Origin: DASPFV01 sp035620975
GTDB lineage: Bacteria > Acidobacteriota > Vicinamibacteria > Vicinamibacterales > 2-12-FULL-66-21
Direction of reading: 5' to 3'
NCBI GenBank assembly: GCA_035620975.1
Contig: DASPFV010000230.1
Coordinates: forward strand, 1-24,071
Length of the DNA: 24,071 nt
Position numbers and translations under genes: made by a program. The stretch's first letter is position 1. Each line of letters starts with the position of its first letter. Under the pieces are notes generated by a model. It was given only the letters and a program-made list of their open reading frames with translations, was not told where the DNA came from and did not search any database. Positions 1 through 8,359 of the stretch are shown in pieces.

Positions 1-30
1 ACGCCCGCGTGCAAGTGGCGTCCCTTGGAC

Positions 31-57
31 GGCATTAGAACTGACGCTGGTAATGCC
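31..57. repeat. 7-bp perfect inverted repeat in the left intergenic region
   Basis: GGCATTA at 31-37 is repeated as its exact reverse complement TAATGCC at 51-57, with 13 bases between them. The half-site centres are 20 bp apart, about two helical turns, which suits a dimeric regulator. The gene it would serve is not in the window, since the nearest visible gene (tamB) ends here rather than starts. It could also be chance or part of the larger repeat structure that follows. Confidence 0.35.
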
Positions 58-71
58 GCTGCGTGGACGCG

Positions 72-210
72 TGTCAATGAGAACGCGACACTTGTGTCAA
101 TGAGACCGTTGATGCCTGTCAATGACCAATGCATTGCATCATTGACAAGCCTCACGCTGTCATTGACAAGCCTCAGCCTGCCATTGACAAGCATCCCGCG
201 ATAATTGACC
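72..210. repeat. Symmetric array of TGTCAATGA / TCATTGACA 9-mers with 21-23 bp periodicity
   Basis: Three copies of TGTCAATGA start at 72, 95 and 117. They are followed by the reverse complement TCATTGACA at 139 and 160, a one-mismatch copy (CCATTGACA) at 181 and a weaker copy (TAATTGACC) at 202. Starts are 23, 22, 22, 21, 21 and 21 bp apart, so every unit lies on the same face of the helix, and orientation flips once near the middle. There is no ORF here. Multiple inward-facing end repeats of the form TG...CA are known from IS21-family termini, so this may be a collapsed or miniature element. An operator array for a gene beyond the left edge is the alternative. It begins right after the tamB stop codon. 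Confidence 0.8.
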
Positions 211-228
211 CAGCCGCCGTGATAGCAG

Positions 229-3200
229 CTAGTAGCTGAAGAAGAAGATGACGTCGATGCCGGCCCGTTCCACACGCCGCTGCGTAATGCGGTTGGCGGA
301 GCCGCTGGTCTGCGGGGCGCCGGTGGCCTGCAGGCGCAGGAAGCTGGCGAGCTGGTACTCGATCATGAACTCGGTCGTGCTCTGCTCGCCGAACTGCTGG
401 CGGAACTTCAGGAACGCGCGGTCGCCGATCTGCTGGCCGAGCGTGATGCCGGCGCCGAAATCTCCATCCTCCGTCGTGGTCGTGATCTCGAAGAGATCGA
501 GGTCGAGCGCGCGGCCGATCGATTCGCCGAGCGGCGCGGCGATGAACCCGGTCGCGATGCCGCCGGCCGTGGCCGCCAGCGACGCCCGCTCCCCGCTGCC
601 CAGCTCGTTGACCGGCCGGTTGAAGATGATCATGGCGAGAATGTCGGACTGCTCGAGCGGCGGCGTGCTCGTCAGTTCGAGCTGGGGGGCCCGTGTCGTC
701 CCCGTGATGCGAATCTGCGCTTCGACCCCCGAATCGGGGATCTGCCGGACGGCCGTAATGTCGAGCAGCGGGTTGATCTCCGCATCGCCGGTGAAGCGCA
801 CCGTGCCTTTGCGGGAGAGCTCGAACCGGCGGCCCTGGAACGTGTAGGTGCCGCGGACGGGGTTGGCCGTCCCCACGATCGTCATGGGGCCGCCCGACTT
901 CTTTCTCAGGCGCAGATCGCCGCCCACCGTGACGTTGATGTCTCCCAGGGCTGCGCCGGTCGGTCCGCCCGGCCGCAGGTCGTTCCCCCGGAGGACCAGG
1001 TTGTCGGGAATGACGACCCTTACGTCCATGCTCACCGGTGCGAAGGCGCCGCCCGGCGCCGGCGCGCCCTCGTCGGCCGGCACTGGCTCGGCAGGCGCCG
1101 CGCCCGTCGTCCTCGCGCGCGCGAGAGCCTGTCGCGTCGCCTCCTCGGCGCTGCCGCTCCCCGCGACCGTCCGTTCCGCCGAGACGACGGCCGGCATCGA
1201 GTCGACCTCGTACGGGTCGTAGAACAGCTGCAGCACCTGGTCCACCTCGATCCGGGCGGTGGCCGTGCGGATCTCTCCCTCGATGCGCGGGCTGCGCAGT
1301 TCGCCGGTGATCCGGATGCTGGAATCGAGGCCGACGTCCCCCAGCTCGTTGTCGATGACCTCGAAGTTCTTCGAGTTGATGCTCACGTCGACGGCGCCGA
1401 CCTTCCGCTCGTGCACCGCGAGCTGCCCCGATACCGACAGCCTGGCGCCGTTCTCGTCGAGGATGTCGAAGGATTGGATGCGGACGAGGTCGGTCGTGAG
1501 ATCGATGCGGGTGTCGAGCCCGGAGTAGGCCGTACCGCCGAGGGGAACGCCGAACGCGCCGTTGCGGATGTCGATGTGACCCTCCAGGTGAGGATCGCGG
1601 CCCGAACCGGTCACGCGCACGTCGGCCTCGATTGTCCCCGTCACGTTCGTCACCGAGGTCGTGAATCCCTGGATCAGCCCGAGACCGAGCGCGGTCGACT
1701 GGATCCGGAGATCGATGCGATCCTCGGGCGTCTCCTCCACGTGTCCGGCTTCGCCGCGCGCGAAGAGGGTCATGGGGACGGATCCGCGGGCTGTGATGGC
1801 TTCCGTCGGGGACTGCTGCAGCGTGGCGTCGAGCCCGATCCGATTGCCCTGGTAGTCGACGTCGGCCACGAGCGATTCGTACTGGTATGAACGGAACCCG
1901 CCCTCCCTGACCTCGACGCGGCCGTCCACGATGGGGGCCGCGCTGCTGCCGGTGATCGTAGCGTCCGCGCTCAGCGTACCTGTGAGGCCCCGCTCCTGCA
2001 GGAGCAGCTGCTCGAGCTGGGCGAGGTCGACGTTCGCCGCCTTCACGTCGAGCGTTCCGGTCGGCGTCTCTCCCTTGAGCGCCAGCGTCCCCTGCAGATC
2101 CAGTGACTGCGGACCGTTGACCAGCCGGATGTCGTCGACCGTCAGGCGATCCTGGCCGTACTGGATCCGGGGATCCCCGCCTCCGGCCATCCGCCACTCC
2201 AGGCCCTCCGTGCGGATCGCGAGCTCCGGAAGATGAATCTCCTGGTGATCGGGATGGAAGATCACCCGCCCCGTTGCGTCCAGCTCACGCTTCTGCTCCT
2301 GGAGGTTGGCCTTGAAATCGAGCTGGTGCGACGTGTAGGTGGTAGTGGCCGTGACCTCGTTCAGTTGAAGGCCCCCCGCCTTGACGAACGTGGCGGTGGT
2401 CGTCGCTTCCACCCGCGCGTCAGCGGGCGTCAGCTCCGGAATCGTCACGGTGTACGTGCTGTCCAGGTCGAGGGCATTGTTGTCGCCGTAGGTCAGGTTG
2501 CTGCCCTGCAGCGTGCCGGTGGTCGTGAGCGAGACCGCGTTGCCGCTCACACGGCCGTCGAGAATCGCCGAGCCGTCGAGGTCCTTCCGGCCGGCGAGAC
2601 GCCCCAGCGCGGCGAGATCGGTCGCCTCGATGTGATAGGTCAGCGACGACTCCGACGCCCCATCGAGCGCGAGCCGGCCGGACGCGTTGACGGCAAGGTC
2701 CGGCGACGCCAGTTCCAGCGTCGTGATGTTCCCCACGCGGTTGGCATACTCGCCCTGGACGGTGGCCCGCTCGATCGTCAGTTCGCCGACCGACGAGCGC
2801 TCGATGTCAAGCCGGCCGGCGGCCTCGACGGACTCGGGCGTCAGCGGACCCTCGAGCGTCGCCAGTTCCACCCGCAGATCCGCCGATCCGGAGACGCTCC
2901 CCTCGAGATCGGCGCGTTTGGCCACGGTCGCGGGGTTCACGTCGGCAAAGCGCCCCTTCACGGTACCTTCCAGTGCCCCATTCCGGAGGTGGGTCTCGAA
3001 GGCGAAGTCGTCGAGCCGCGCTCCGGCCAGCGCCGTGTTCGACAGTACGCCGGAGGCATCCAGCGTCATGCGGTCGATCTTCGTGCCGGCGCCGGTCACG
3101 TCGAACCGGCCGTTGATCCGGCCCTCGTACAGGGGATCGTCCAGCGCGGCCACATCGAGGGCGCGGCCGAGACGCCGGAGATCCAGATCGGCGACGCCTC

Positions 3201-4716
3201 CCCGCGCCGTGTACGTCACGTCCCCCGCCCCCTTTGACGTGAAGCTCGCAATCGTGCCCTGCTCGATCGTGGCGCCCTCCACGGTGGACTGATCCAGGAC
3301 GACTCGTCCGCTGATCGCGCGGCCTTCGCCCTTTATCTCGTACTCGGTCACCGAAAGGTTCGTCGCGAGGGCCGGGGCGCCCGTCGTGCGCGGCAGCGTC
3401 TCGAGATTGACGCGGTCGGCGCGCCCGCGCAGATCGAACGCCAGCGGGCGCTCGCCCGCCGGCAGGCGCAGCGCGCCCGTGGCTGTCGCCGACCCGCCAT
3501 AGGCACTCGCCGCCGCGTGGAGCCTGAGTCGTCCGGCCTGGAACGAACCTTCCGCCCGCACATCGGCAGCTTCGTATCCCGCCGCCATCACCCGCGGCCC
3601 GGAGAAGCGGAAGGTTCCCGACAGCCGCTCGGCAGCCGGAAGGGCCGCCGGTTCGGACGCGAGCCGCACGTCCACGGTGGTCCGTCCTGTCAGGTCGCTG
3701 CGCTGCGCCGGATTCTTCAGGATCGGGGCGAGGTCGAGGCGCTCGGTCTGCAGCGTGCCCTTGACGGCGTAACCAGGCGCCTGGACGTCGGCCGTGACAT
3801 CGCCGCGGATCCGGCCGGCGTCGGACTTCACGTCGAGATCGAGCTTGAGCTGCCTCGCCGGGCCGGACGCTTTGATATCGAATTCCGGCGCGAGCGGGTA
3901 CCCCGCCGCCGCCGGCACGATGCGGCCGATTTCCGGCAGCGACACGCGCCCGGTCGCCGTCAGCTTCAGGACGGGCGTTCCCAGGTAATCCCGGATGACG
4001 CCGTCCACGTTCACCGCCGTCTCGGGGGAGCGCAGCACCACGTCCTCGAGATGCAGGTCGTCGTCTCGTACCGCGAGGCGCCCGGTGAGCTGGCGCAACG
4101 CGAATCTCGGCGAGCCGGTGCGGAAGCTCAGGTGCTCGACATCGACGCTGAACCGGACCGGCTCGTAGGCGAATGCCGCCCGGACGTCGAGGTCGGCGAT
4201 GCGATCGGGCAGCCTGACAGCATCCGACGGCTGCCGGTCGTCCACGTCGACGGCCCCGTCCGAGACCCGGATTGCCTGCAGACGAACAGGCCGCCCGGGG
4301 CCTTCGCGGTCCGCTTCGCGCCGCCGCGGCTTGATGATGTGGCCGACGTTCCAGCCCTGGCTATCCCGTTCCAGCCGCAGACGGGGCTCCACGATCGTGA
4401 TCTCGTCGAGTACGATGCCCTCGGAAATCAGCTGGAACACGCTGTAGTCGACCTGCAGCCCCTTGACCGCCACCACACGCGTGCCCGAGATGTCGACCGC
4501 GATGTCGCTGAGGTTCACGCCGAAGAACAGGTTTCCGCTCAGCGCGCCGATGGTGAGCTCGCCGTTCAGGTACTGCCTGGACTCGCGGACGATGTAGCGG
4601 CGGAGCCAGTCGCGGAACCATGGGGTCTGCGACACGATGAGCGCCACGGCTACCGCGCCGACGATCAGCGTGCCCAGGACCGCCACGACCTGCAAGACCC
4701 GACGGATGACTCTCAT
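229..4716 (-). CDS. tamB: TamB-like translocation and assembly module protein (inner-membrane anchored)
   Basis: This 1495-aa protein is probably the partner of the TamA-like barrel encoded just upstream. TamB/AsmA-like proteins bridge the periplasm as a long beta-rich groove and serve outer-membrane protein assembly or lipid transport. A single membrane anchor (about residues 8-29) is followed by well over 1000 residues of alternating, threonine- and aspartate-rich beta-strand sequence. The last 400 or so residues look like the TamB/DUF490 C-terminal domain (GTYTFQGRRFELSRKGTVRF, then the DILAMIIFNRP segment), ending in an aromatic FFFSY. The open frame runs on upstream into tamA, but the ATG at 4716 is preferred because it begins the anchor and lies 20 nt after the tamA stop, with AAGGAAG about 12 nt before it. 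Length is typical or slightly long. Exact cargo cannot be read from sequence. Confidence 0.9.
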   Translation of the reverse strand: MRVIRRVLQVVAVLGTLIVGAVAVALIVSQTPWFRDWLRRYIVRESRQYLNGELTIGALSGNLFFGVNLSDIAVDISGTRVVAVKGLQVDYSVFQLISEGIVLDEITIVEPRLRLERDSQGWNVGHIIKPRRREADREGPGRPVRLQAIRVSDGAVDVDDRQPSDAVRLPDRIADLDVRAAFAYEPVRFSVDVEHLSFRTGSPRFALRQLTGRLAVRDDDLHLEDVVLRSPETAVNVDGVIRDYLGTPVLKLTATGRVSLPEIGRIVPAAAGYPLAPEFDIKASGPARQLKLDLDVKSDAGRIRGDVTADVQAPGYAVKGTLQTERLDLAPILKNPAQRSDLTGRTTVDVRLASEPAALPAAERLSGTFRFSGPRVMAAGYEAADVRAEGSFQAGRLRLHAAASAYGGSATATGALRLPAGERPLAFDLRGRADRVNLETLPRTTGAPALATNLSVTEYEIKGEGRAISGRVVLDQSTVEGATIEQGTIASFTSKGAGDVTYTARGGVADLDLRRLGRALDVAALDDPLYEGRINGRFDVTGAGTKIDRMTLDASGVLSNTALAGARLDDFAFETHLRNGALEGTVKGRFADVNPATVAKRADLEGSVSGSADLRVELATLEGPLTPESVEAAGRLDIERSSVGELTIERATVQGEYANRVGNITTLELASPDLAVNASGRLALDGASESSLTYHIEATDLAALGRLAGRKDLDGSAILDGRVSGNAVSLTTTGTLQGSNLTYGDNNALDLDSTYTVTIPELTPADARVEATTTATFVKAGGLQLNEVTATTTYTSHQLDFKANLQEQKRELDATGRVIFHPDHQEIHLPELAIRTEGLEWRMAGGGDPRIQYGQDRLTVDDIRLVNGPQSLDLQGTLALKGETPTGTLDVKAANVDLAQLEQLLLQERGLTGTLSADATITGSSAAPIVDGRVEVREGGFRSYQYESLVADVDYQGNRIGLDATLQQSPTEAITARGSVPMTLFARGEAGHVEETPEDRIDLRIQSTALGLGLIQGFTTSVTNVTGTIEADVRVTGSGRDPHLEGHIDIRNGAFGVPLGGTAYSGLDTRIDLTTDLVRIQSFDILDENGARLSVSGQLAVHERKVGAVDVSINSKNFEVIDNELGDVGLDSSIRITGELRSPRIEGEIRTATARIEVDQVLQLFYDPYEVDSMPAVVSAERTVAGSGSAEEATRQALARARTTGAAPAEPVPADEGAPAPGGAFAPVSMDVRVVIPDNLVLRGNDLRPGGPTGAALGDINVTVGGDLRLRKKSGGPMTIVGTANPVRGTYTFQGRRFELSRKGTVRFTGDAEINPLLDITAVRQIPDSGVEAQIRITGTTRAPQLELTSTPPLEQSDILAMIIFNRPVNELGSGERASLAATAGGIATGFIAAPLGESIGRALDLDLFEITTTTEDGDFGAGITLGQQIGDRAFLKFRQQFGEQSTTEFMIEYQLASFLRLQATGAPQTSGSANRITQRRVERAGIDVIFFFSY

Positions 4717-4736
4717 GGCCCCAGGCACCGCTTCCT

Positions 4737-6641
4737 TCAGAAGGCCTGACCGATGCTGAAGTGGAACCGGAGCGGCCGCGTCTGCTCCTCGCCGTTGATG
4801 ATGAGCCCCGGGATCGGGTTCAGCTGATATCCCACGTCGAGGCGAAACGGGCCGACCGGCGTGTCGTAACGCAGGCCCGGACCGACGTCGTAACGGAGAT
4901 CGTCCAGGTTGAAATTCCAGGGGTCGGACCAGACGTTGCCGCCGTCGAGGAAGAGCACTGCGGACAGCCGGCCGAACAGCGGCACGCGCACTTCGGTGGA
5001 GAAGTTGACGAAAGAGTGGCCGCCGACCGGCTCGCCATCCCCGCCCAGCGGCGAGACCTCGTACCGGCCCCAGCCGCGGAGCGTGGTGGCGCCCCCGAGG
5101 AAGTACCGCTTGAAGAACGGGACCATCGTGTCCTCGTCGCCGGCGGAGGATATCGAGCCCGCACGCGCTCTCAACGCGACCACCAGACGCGACCCGATGG
5201 TCTGGTAGACGCGGCCTTCGCCAGTCAGCTCGGTGTAGTTGAAATCCCCGCCCATCCACCGGCCCGCCTGCTCGAGGTGCAGGCTCGCGATGTAGCCGCG
5301 CGTCGCGTTCAGGAGGTTCTCGGTGGTGTTCCGCGCGGCATCGATGCTCAGCGCCGAAAGCCGCCCGCTCGCCTCCCCGGTCTCCGGGTTCAGGCCCAAA
5401 GCGATCAGCTCGTCACGGAAGGTCGGGTCGTTGCGGGCCTCCTCCGAGATCTTGTACCACTCCCACTCGTTGATGTAGGTCAGCGCCACGGTGGTCGTCG
5501 GACGCCGGCCGAACGCGGCCCCCCCCGTCCGCCGGAACTGCCGTGTGACCGTGGCTCGGCCTCCGCTCGTGGTCAGCTCGAAGGCGGGCTCGTTGGTGTG
5601 CCAGGCCTGACCGCTGAGGCCGAGCGAGTACCGCGGCGAGAAGAGATAGGGCTGATCGAAGTTCAGGCGCACGCCGCCATCGAGCGCCGAGTAGCGGGCG
5701 GTGACACCTGCGGTCCGTGCCCCGCCGAAGAAGTTCACGTGCCGCCAGTCCACCTCGCCGCGCGCCTTCTCCTCGGATCCGTAGCCGGCGCTGAAATTCA
5801 CCTTCCGATGCTTGCCTTCCGTCACCGTCACGCGGATGGGGATCTCAGGGGCCTGCTCGTCGAGTCCGACCGGCTCGACGTTCACGAACTGGAAGAGCTC
5901 CAGACCATAGAGGCGTCGCTGGCTCTCGCGGAGCCGGCTCTGCTGGAACAGTTGGCCCGGCCGGAACCAGAGCTGCCTCCGGACGACCCGGTCCTCGACG
6001 CTCGAGTTGCCGCTGATCTCGATGGGGCCGAAGCGGGCGACTTCACCGGGCTCGGCCCTCAGCGTCACGACGCGCAGCCGCTCCGACGATCCCGCCGACT
6101 CGGTAACATGCACTTTGGCGTAGGGATGGCCCTGGTCGCGCAGCTCGTCGAGCGCCGCCTCCCGGCCGGCCTGGAGCAGGGCGCGGTCGAGGGGCGTTCC
6201 GGCCTGGAGTGGCAGCTGGTCCCGAAGCGCCTGCTCGCGCTCGTCCGGCAGCGGCTCGAACCCCTCGAACACGAGACGCTCGACGCGCAACGGCTGTCCC
6301 TCGTCGATGGTGATCGTGATCTTCACCGACGTCTGATCCTGGCTGAGCCGGACGTCGAACGATTTGATCTGGGCGTCGGGGTAGCCCCGATCGGCATAGA
6401 ACGCCTCGATCCGCTTGAGGTCCGCCTCGAACTGCTGGCGACTGAAATACCGCTTTGTCCCCCACGGCAGGAACGCGCTCTCCGCCGTCGCAAGTACGGA
6501 CTTCAGCTGCCCTTCCGAGACCGCGTGAATACCGTCGAAAGAGAGGTCGGCGACTTCGACCCCGCCACGCTCGTCCTCCTTGCATCCCAGCGCGCACACC
6601 AGGAGGCCGAGAGCCAGCAGGCGGAAGGTGAGCCGACGCAT
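4737..6641 (-). CDS. TamA/BamA-like Omp85 outer-membrane assembly factor with lipoprotein-like N-terminus
   Basis: This 634-aa protein has an N-terminal secretion signal, about three POTRA domains (roughly residues 29-110, 113-190 and 193-275) and a C-terminal 16-strand-type beta-barrel (about 280-634). The barrel carries the Omp85 signature LRGWGRYEVSPLGG, the counterpart of the VRGF/Y motif, and the protein ends in Phe (FHFSIGQAF), as expected of an outer-membrane barrel. It precedes tamB on the same strand by 20 nt, so the two form a tamA-tamB operon. The frame opens 10 codons earlier at 6671, but the ATG at 6641 puts MRR directly before the hydrophobic signal. The signal ends in ALGC (Cys20), which resembles a lipobox. 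That would be unusual for this family. TamA versus BamA identity is set mainly by the tamB neighbour. Confidence 0.9.
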   Translation of the reverse strand: MRRLTFRLLALGLLVCALGCKEDERGGVEVADLSFDGIHAVSEGQLKSVLATAESAFLPWGTKRYFSRQQFEADLKRIEAFYADRGYPDAQIKSFDVRLSQDQTSVKITITIDEGQPLRVERLVFEGFEPLPDEREQALRDQLPLQAGTPLDRALLQAGREAALDELRDQGHPYAKVHVTESAGSSERLRVVTLRAEPGEVARFGPIEISGNSSVEDRVVRRQLWFRPGQLFQQSRLRESQRRLYGLELFQFVNVEPVGLDEQAPEIPIRVTVTEGKHRKVNFSAGYGSEEKARGEVDWRHVNFFGGARTAGVTARYSALDGGVRLNFDQPYLFSPRYSLGLSGQAWHTNEPAFELTTSGGRATVTRQFRRTGGAAFGRRPTTTVALTYINEWEWYKISEEARNDPTFRDELIALGLNPETGEASGRLSALSIDAARNTTENLLNATRGYIASLHLEQAGRWMGGDFNYTELTGEGRVYQTIGSRLVVALRARAGSISSAGDEDTMVPFFKRYFLGGATTLRGWGRYEVSPLGGDGEPVGGHSFVNFSTEVRVPLFGRLSAVLFLDGGNVWSDPWNFNLDDLRYDVGPGLRYDTPVGPFRLDVGYQLNPIPGLIINGEEQTRPLRFHFSIGQAF

Positions 6642-6696
6642 CGGAACTGGAGCAATCACAACCTGTACCAAGAGGGGACGAGCGAAGAGCCCGGGA

Positions 6697-6730
6697 AGGA
6701 AACGGCCGGCACGAATCCTCGTGCCGGCCG
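6697..6730 (-). terminator. Rho-independent terminator after the 63-aa membrane protein gene
   Basis: A perfect 12-bp stem is formed by 6703-6714 and 6719-6730 with a 4-nt loop. Read on the minus strand the stem is followed by TTTCCTTCC, a U-rich tail. It lies about 50 nt after the stop of the small membrane protein gene and before the tamA start, so it separates that gene from the tamA-tamB operon. Confidence 0.75.
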
Positions 6731-6779
6731 CTGCCGGGGAGCCCGATGGCCGCGGGGGACGGTTGGTGTGCGCTGCCGG

Positions 6780-6971
6780 TCAGTCCTCCGAAGTAATCCC
6801 GGGCTTGCCCGCCGAAACCGCGAGCATGATGCCCAGACCGGCCGCGATCGCCACCCCGATCACGATCCAGGTGGCCGAGATCTGCTGTAGCACGCCGCCG
6901 TACCACAGGGCGGCCAGTGCTCCCAAAACCAGCAGGAAGTAGCCGATGAGGTAGATGTGCACGTACCGCAT
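6780..6971 (-). CDS. Small two-helix membrane protein of unknown function
   Basis: This 63-aa protein consists almost entirely of two hydrophobic segments (about residues 6-24 and 33-53) joined by a short turn, with a polar acidic tail (GKPGITSED). I do not recognise the family. It is credible as a gene because AGGAG lies 6 nt before the ATG and a strong intrinsic terminator follows its stop codon. It is probably an integral inner-membrane protein with the short C-terminus exposed. It is transcribed toward tamA but is separated from it by the terminator, so no functional link to tamA should be assumed. Confidence 0.7.
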   Translation of the reverse strand: MRYVHIYLIGYFLLVLGALAALWYGGVLQQISATWIVIGVAIAAGLGIMLAVSAGKPGITSED

Positions 6972-7291
6972 GCCTGCTCCTGTTACTGCCGCACCCGGAC
7001 GATCATCGCGGCCCGTATGTTGAGCCGCCGCGTCTCCTCCCGGGCGTTGTCGTGCTGTGGCCGTCCTCGCCGTCGCTCAAGCTGAGTGTCCGCAGCCGGT
7101 CGGCAGTAATGCACCGGCGCGTGTCTTCTGAGGCCGCCGGTTGTGCGGTCTGCCCGGCGCCCGACGTCTGAGCAGGCGCCGACGCTGTCCCGCCGGTCTG
7201 GGCGGACACCACCAGCGTCATCGGGACACGAGTCACCATTCCTGCAGGCCTTCCATCCCCTCCGGTGAGCTCCGCCCCACCAGGCGGCTGC
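6972..7291 (-). other. 320-nt stretch without a convincing gene; possible decayed coding sequence
   Basis: No confident gene. On the minus strand a 78-codon frame (ATG at 7239, stop at 7003) starts after a weak GGAAGG and reads like a short secreted Ala/Gln/Thr-rich protein (TLVVSAQT...). It loses protein-like character toward the end. Another minus frame, ending TAA at 6983, gives the protein-like tail NAREETRRLNIRAAMIVRVRQ in its last 20 or so codons. Two frames each looking coding over part of the stretch suggests a frameshifted remnant, but I have no homologue to confirm it. Confidence 0.3.
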
Positions 7292-7552
7292 CTACTCGCC
7301 GGTCCCTCTGATCTCTTCGCCCTGCACTCCGGGTTCCGGAGCGGGAGCGGGGAGAGCCGGCTCAATCAGGCGGCCACGGCCGCCGCGGCTGATCTGCCCG
7401 CCCTTGCGTCCGGCCGATCGGGCCTCCTCGGAGGTCCACTCGTGCGCGGTGCCCTTCTGGTGCGCGGCGCGCCCGCCCTTGCTGGCGATTTCGCGCTGCT
7501 TCTCGGGCGTCATCGACGCGAATCCCCTGCGTTCCTTGCGTTCTACGCTCAT
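7292..7552 (-). CDS. KGG-repeat stress-induced protein (YciG/GsiB-like)
   Basis: This 86-aa hydrophilic protein contains two glycine-rich repeats of the stress-protein KGG family: GFASMTPEKQREIASKGGRAAH at about residues 10-31 and WTSEEARSAGRKGGQISRGGRG at about 38-59. Such proteins (YciG, GsiB) are small, soluble and usually induced by general stress or desiccation; the molecular role is not well defined. The frame opens at 7630 but the ATG at 7552 is preferred. It has AAGGGG at correct spacing, and the repeats start right after it. The C-terminus is proline-rich and unremarkable. It lies 28 nt after a 58-aa acidic small protein on the same strand, which suggests one transcript. Confidence 0.85.
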   Translation of the reverse strand: MSVERKERRGFASMTPEKQREIASKGGRAAHQKGTAHEWTSEEARSAGRKGGQISRGGRGRLIEPALPAPAPEPGVQGEEIRGTGE

Positions 7553-7580
7553 GTTCGCCCCTTTTCTGCGTCGTTCATTG

Positions 7581-7757
7581 CTACTCTCGATCCCGACCTC
7601 GCCGGATTGCCGACCGCGGACGAACCACATATGGAGACTGGTCCGGCTCCGCAGGCGGATCCTCGAGGGGCATGGGTGGCGGCTCGTCGGTCGGTGTGTC
7701 TGGCGCTTCGCTGTCGTCGTCGTCCTGGGCGCGCCAGCCGTTTGTCAAGGCGTCCAT
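7581..7757 (-). CDS. 58-aa acidic, proline-rich small protein, unknown function
   Basis: This short frame begins MDALTNGWRAQDDDDSEA, continues with a Pro/Asp/Glu-rich middle (PTDEPPPMPLEDPPAEPDQ) and ends in an arginine-rich tail (RPRSAIRRGRDRE). The opposite charge of the two halves and the low complexity suggest an intrinsically disordered protein. Evidence for a real gene is the GGGAAGGA ribosome-binding site 5-6 nt before the ATG, the TAG stop followed 28 nt later by the KGG stress-protein gene, and the absence of any better frame over this interval. I do not recognise a family. Confidence 0.6.
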   Translation of the reverse strand: MDALTNGWRAQDDDDSEAPDTPTDEPPPMPLEDPPAEPDQSPYVVRPRSAIRRGRDRE

Positions 7758-7992
7758 CCGAATCCTTCCCGCCGCCTGCTTTCGACGACTGCCGAGCCTT
7801 GGATCAAACGTTGTGCCACGTCAGCAATGCCGAAATCGACGCGGCACCGGCGTAAATCGTTGAAACAGGCCGGATTAAGCCATGAACTCGTAAAGACGGC
7901 GAGTCTGGCTGGAGTGATTCGCTACACGCTAGCATACACATGAGCCGACCCTCGCGGACGGGAAATGGGACGGGGGAATTGGGACGGCCTGC

Positions 7993-7998
7993 TAAGAT
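7993..7998 (+). promoter_or_regulatory. -10 element (TAAGAT) for a leaderless yggX-like transcript
   Basis: TAAGAT sits exactly 6 nt before the ATG at 8005, so transcription would start at or next to the start codon. No Shine-Dalgarno and no good -35 are present. The same geometry recurs at four other genes in the window (11052, 12585, 18829, 20458), and the TAAGAT hexamer is identical to that before the radical SAM gene. Confidence 0.6.
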
Positions 7999-8004
7999 CA
8001 CCGT

Positions 8005-8328
8005 ATGAGCGGTTGCGATCCAGAGCGCCCGGCCGACAAAGCGACGGGGACGGGGCGGACGGTATTCTGCCAGAAGTTCCAGAAGCCAATGCCAGGCCTC
8101 GAGACGGTGCCATGGCCCGGTGAACTGGGTCGCCGGGTCTACGAAAATATTTCCGCGGAAGCCTGGCAGCTCTGGGAAGAGCGGATGAAGATGATCCTCA
8201 ACGAGTATCGACTGATGCCCTGGCAGAAAGAGGCGCAGCAGCTCGTGACGAAGCACATGGAGGAGTTCTTCTTCGGCGAGGGGGCGGCGCTGCCACCGGG
8301 CTACGTCCCTCAGCAGGGCAAGGGCTGA
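8005..8328 (+). CDS. yggX: YggX-family Fe(II)-trafficking / oxidative-damage-protection protein
   Basis: This 107-aa protein matches YggX along nearly its full length: RTVFCQKF (conserved Cys22, proposed to protect the protein or bind iron), then PGELGRRVYENISAEAWQLWEERMKMI.NEYRL and a C-terminal LVTKHMEEFFFGEG. Family members are small cytoplasmic proteins of about 90 aa that limit oxidative damage to Fe-S clusters. Here there are about 17 extra residues before the RTVFC motif. With no other start codon between 8005 and the motif, and a -10 box 6 nt upstream, the ATG at 8005 is the likely leaderless start. It is convergent with the ATP-grasp gene, with only 31 nt between stops. Confidence 0.92.
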   Translation: MSGCDPERPADKATGTGRTVFCQKFQKPMPGLETVPWPGELGRRVYENISAEAWQLWEERMKMILNEYRLMPWQKEAQQLVTKHMEEFFFGEGAALPPGYVPQQGKG

Positions 8329-8359
8329 CCCGGCGCCGCTCTCAGCGAGGCCCTGACCG

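Noticed and set aside
72..210. CRISPR array
   Set aside because: Repeats are only 9 bp, flip orientation and have about 12-14 bp between them; no cas genes.
173..2197. 674-codon minus-strand frame overlapping tamB
   Set aside because: Arg/Gly/Pro-rich out-of-frame shadow of tamB, with no domain sense; typical of high-GC DNA.
4761..6890. 709-codon plus-strand frame opposite tamA
   Set aside because: Antisense shadow; tamA has POTRA and barrel motifs in the other strand.
7265..7943. Plus-strand frames of about 180-196 codons opposite the KGG gene
   Set aside because: Opposite a recognised stress protein and the 58-aa frame; no start signal or domain.
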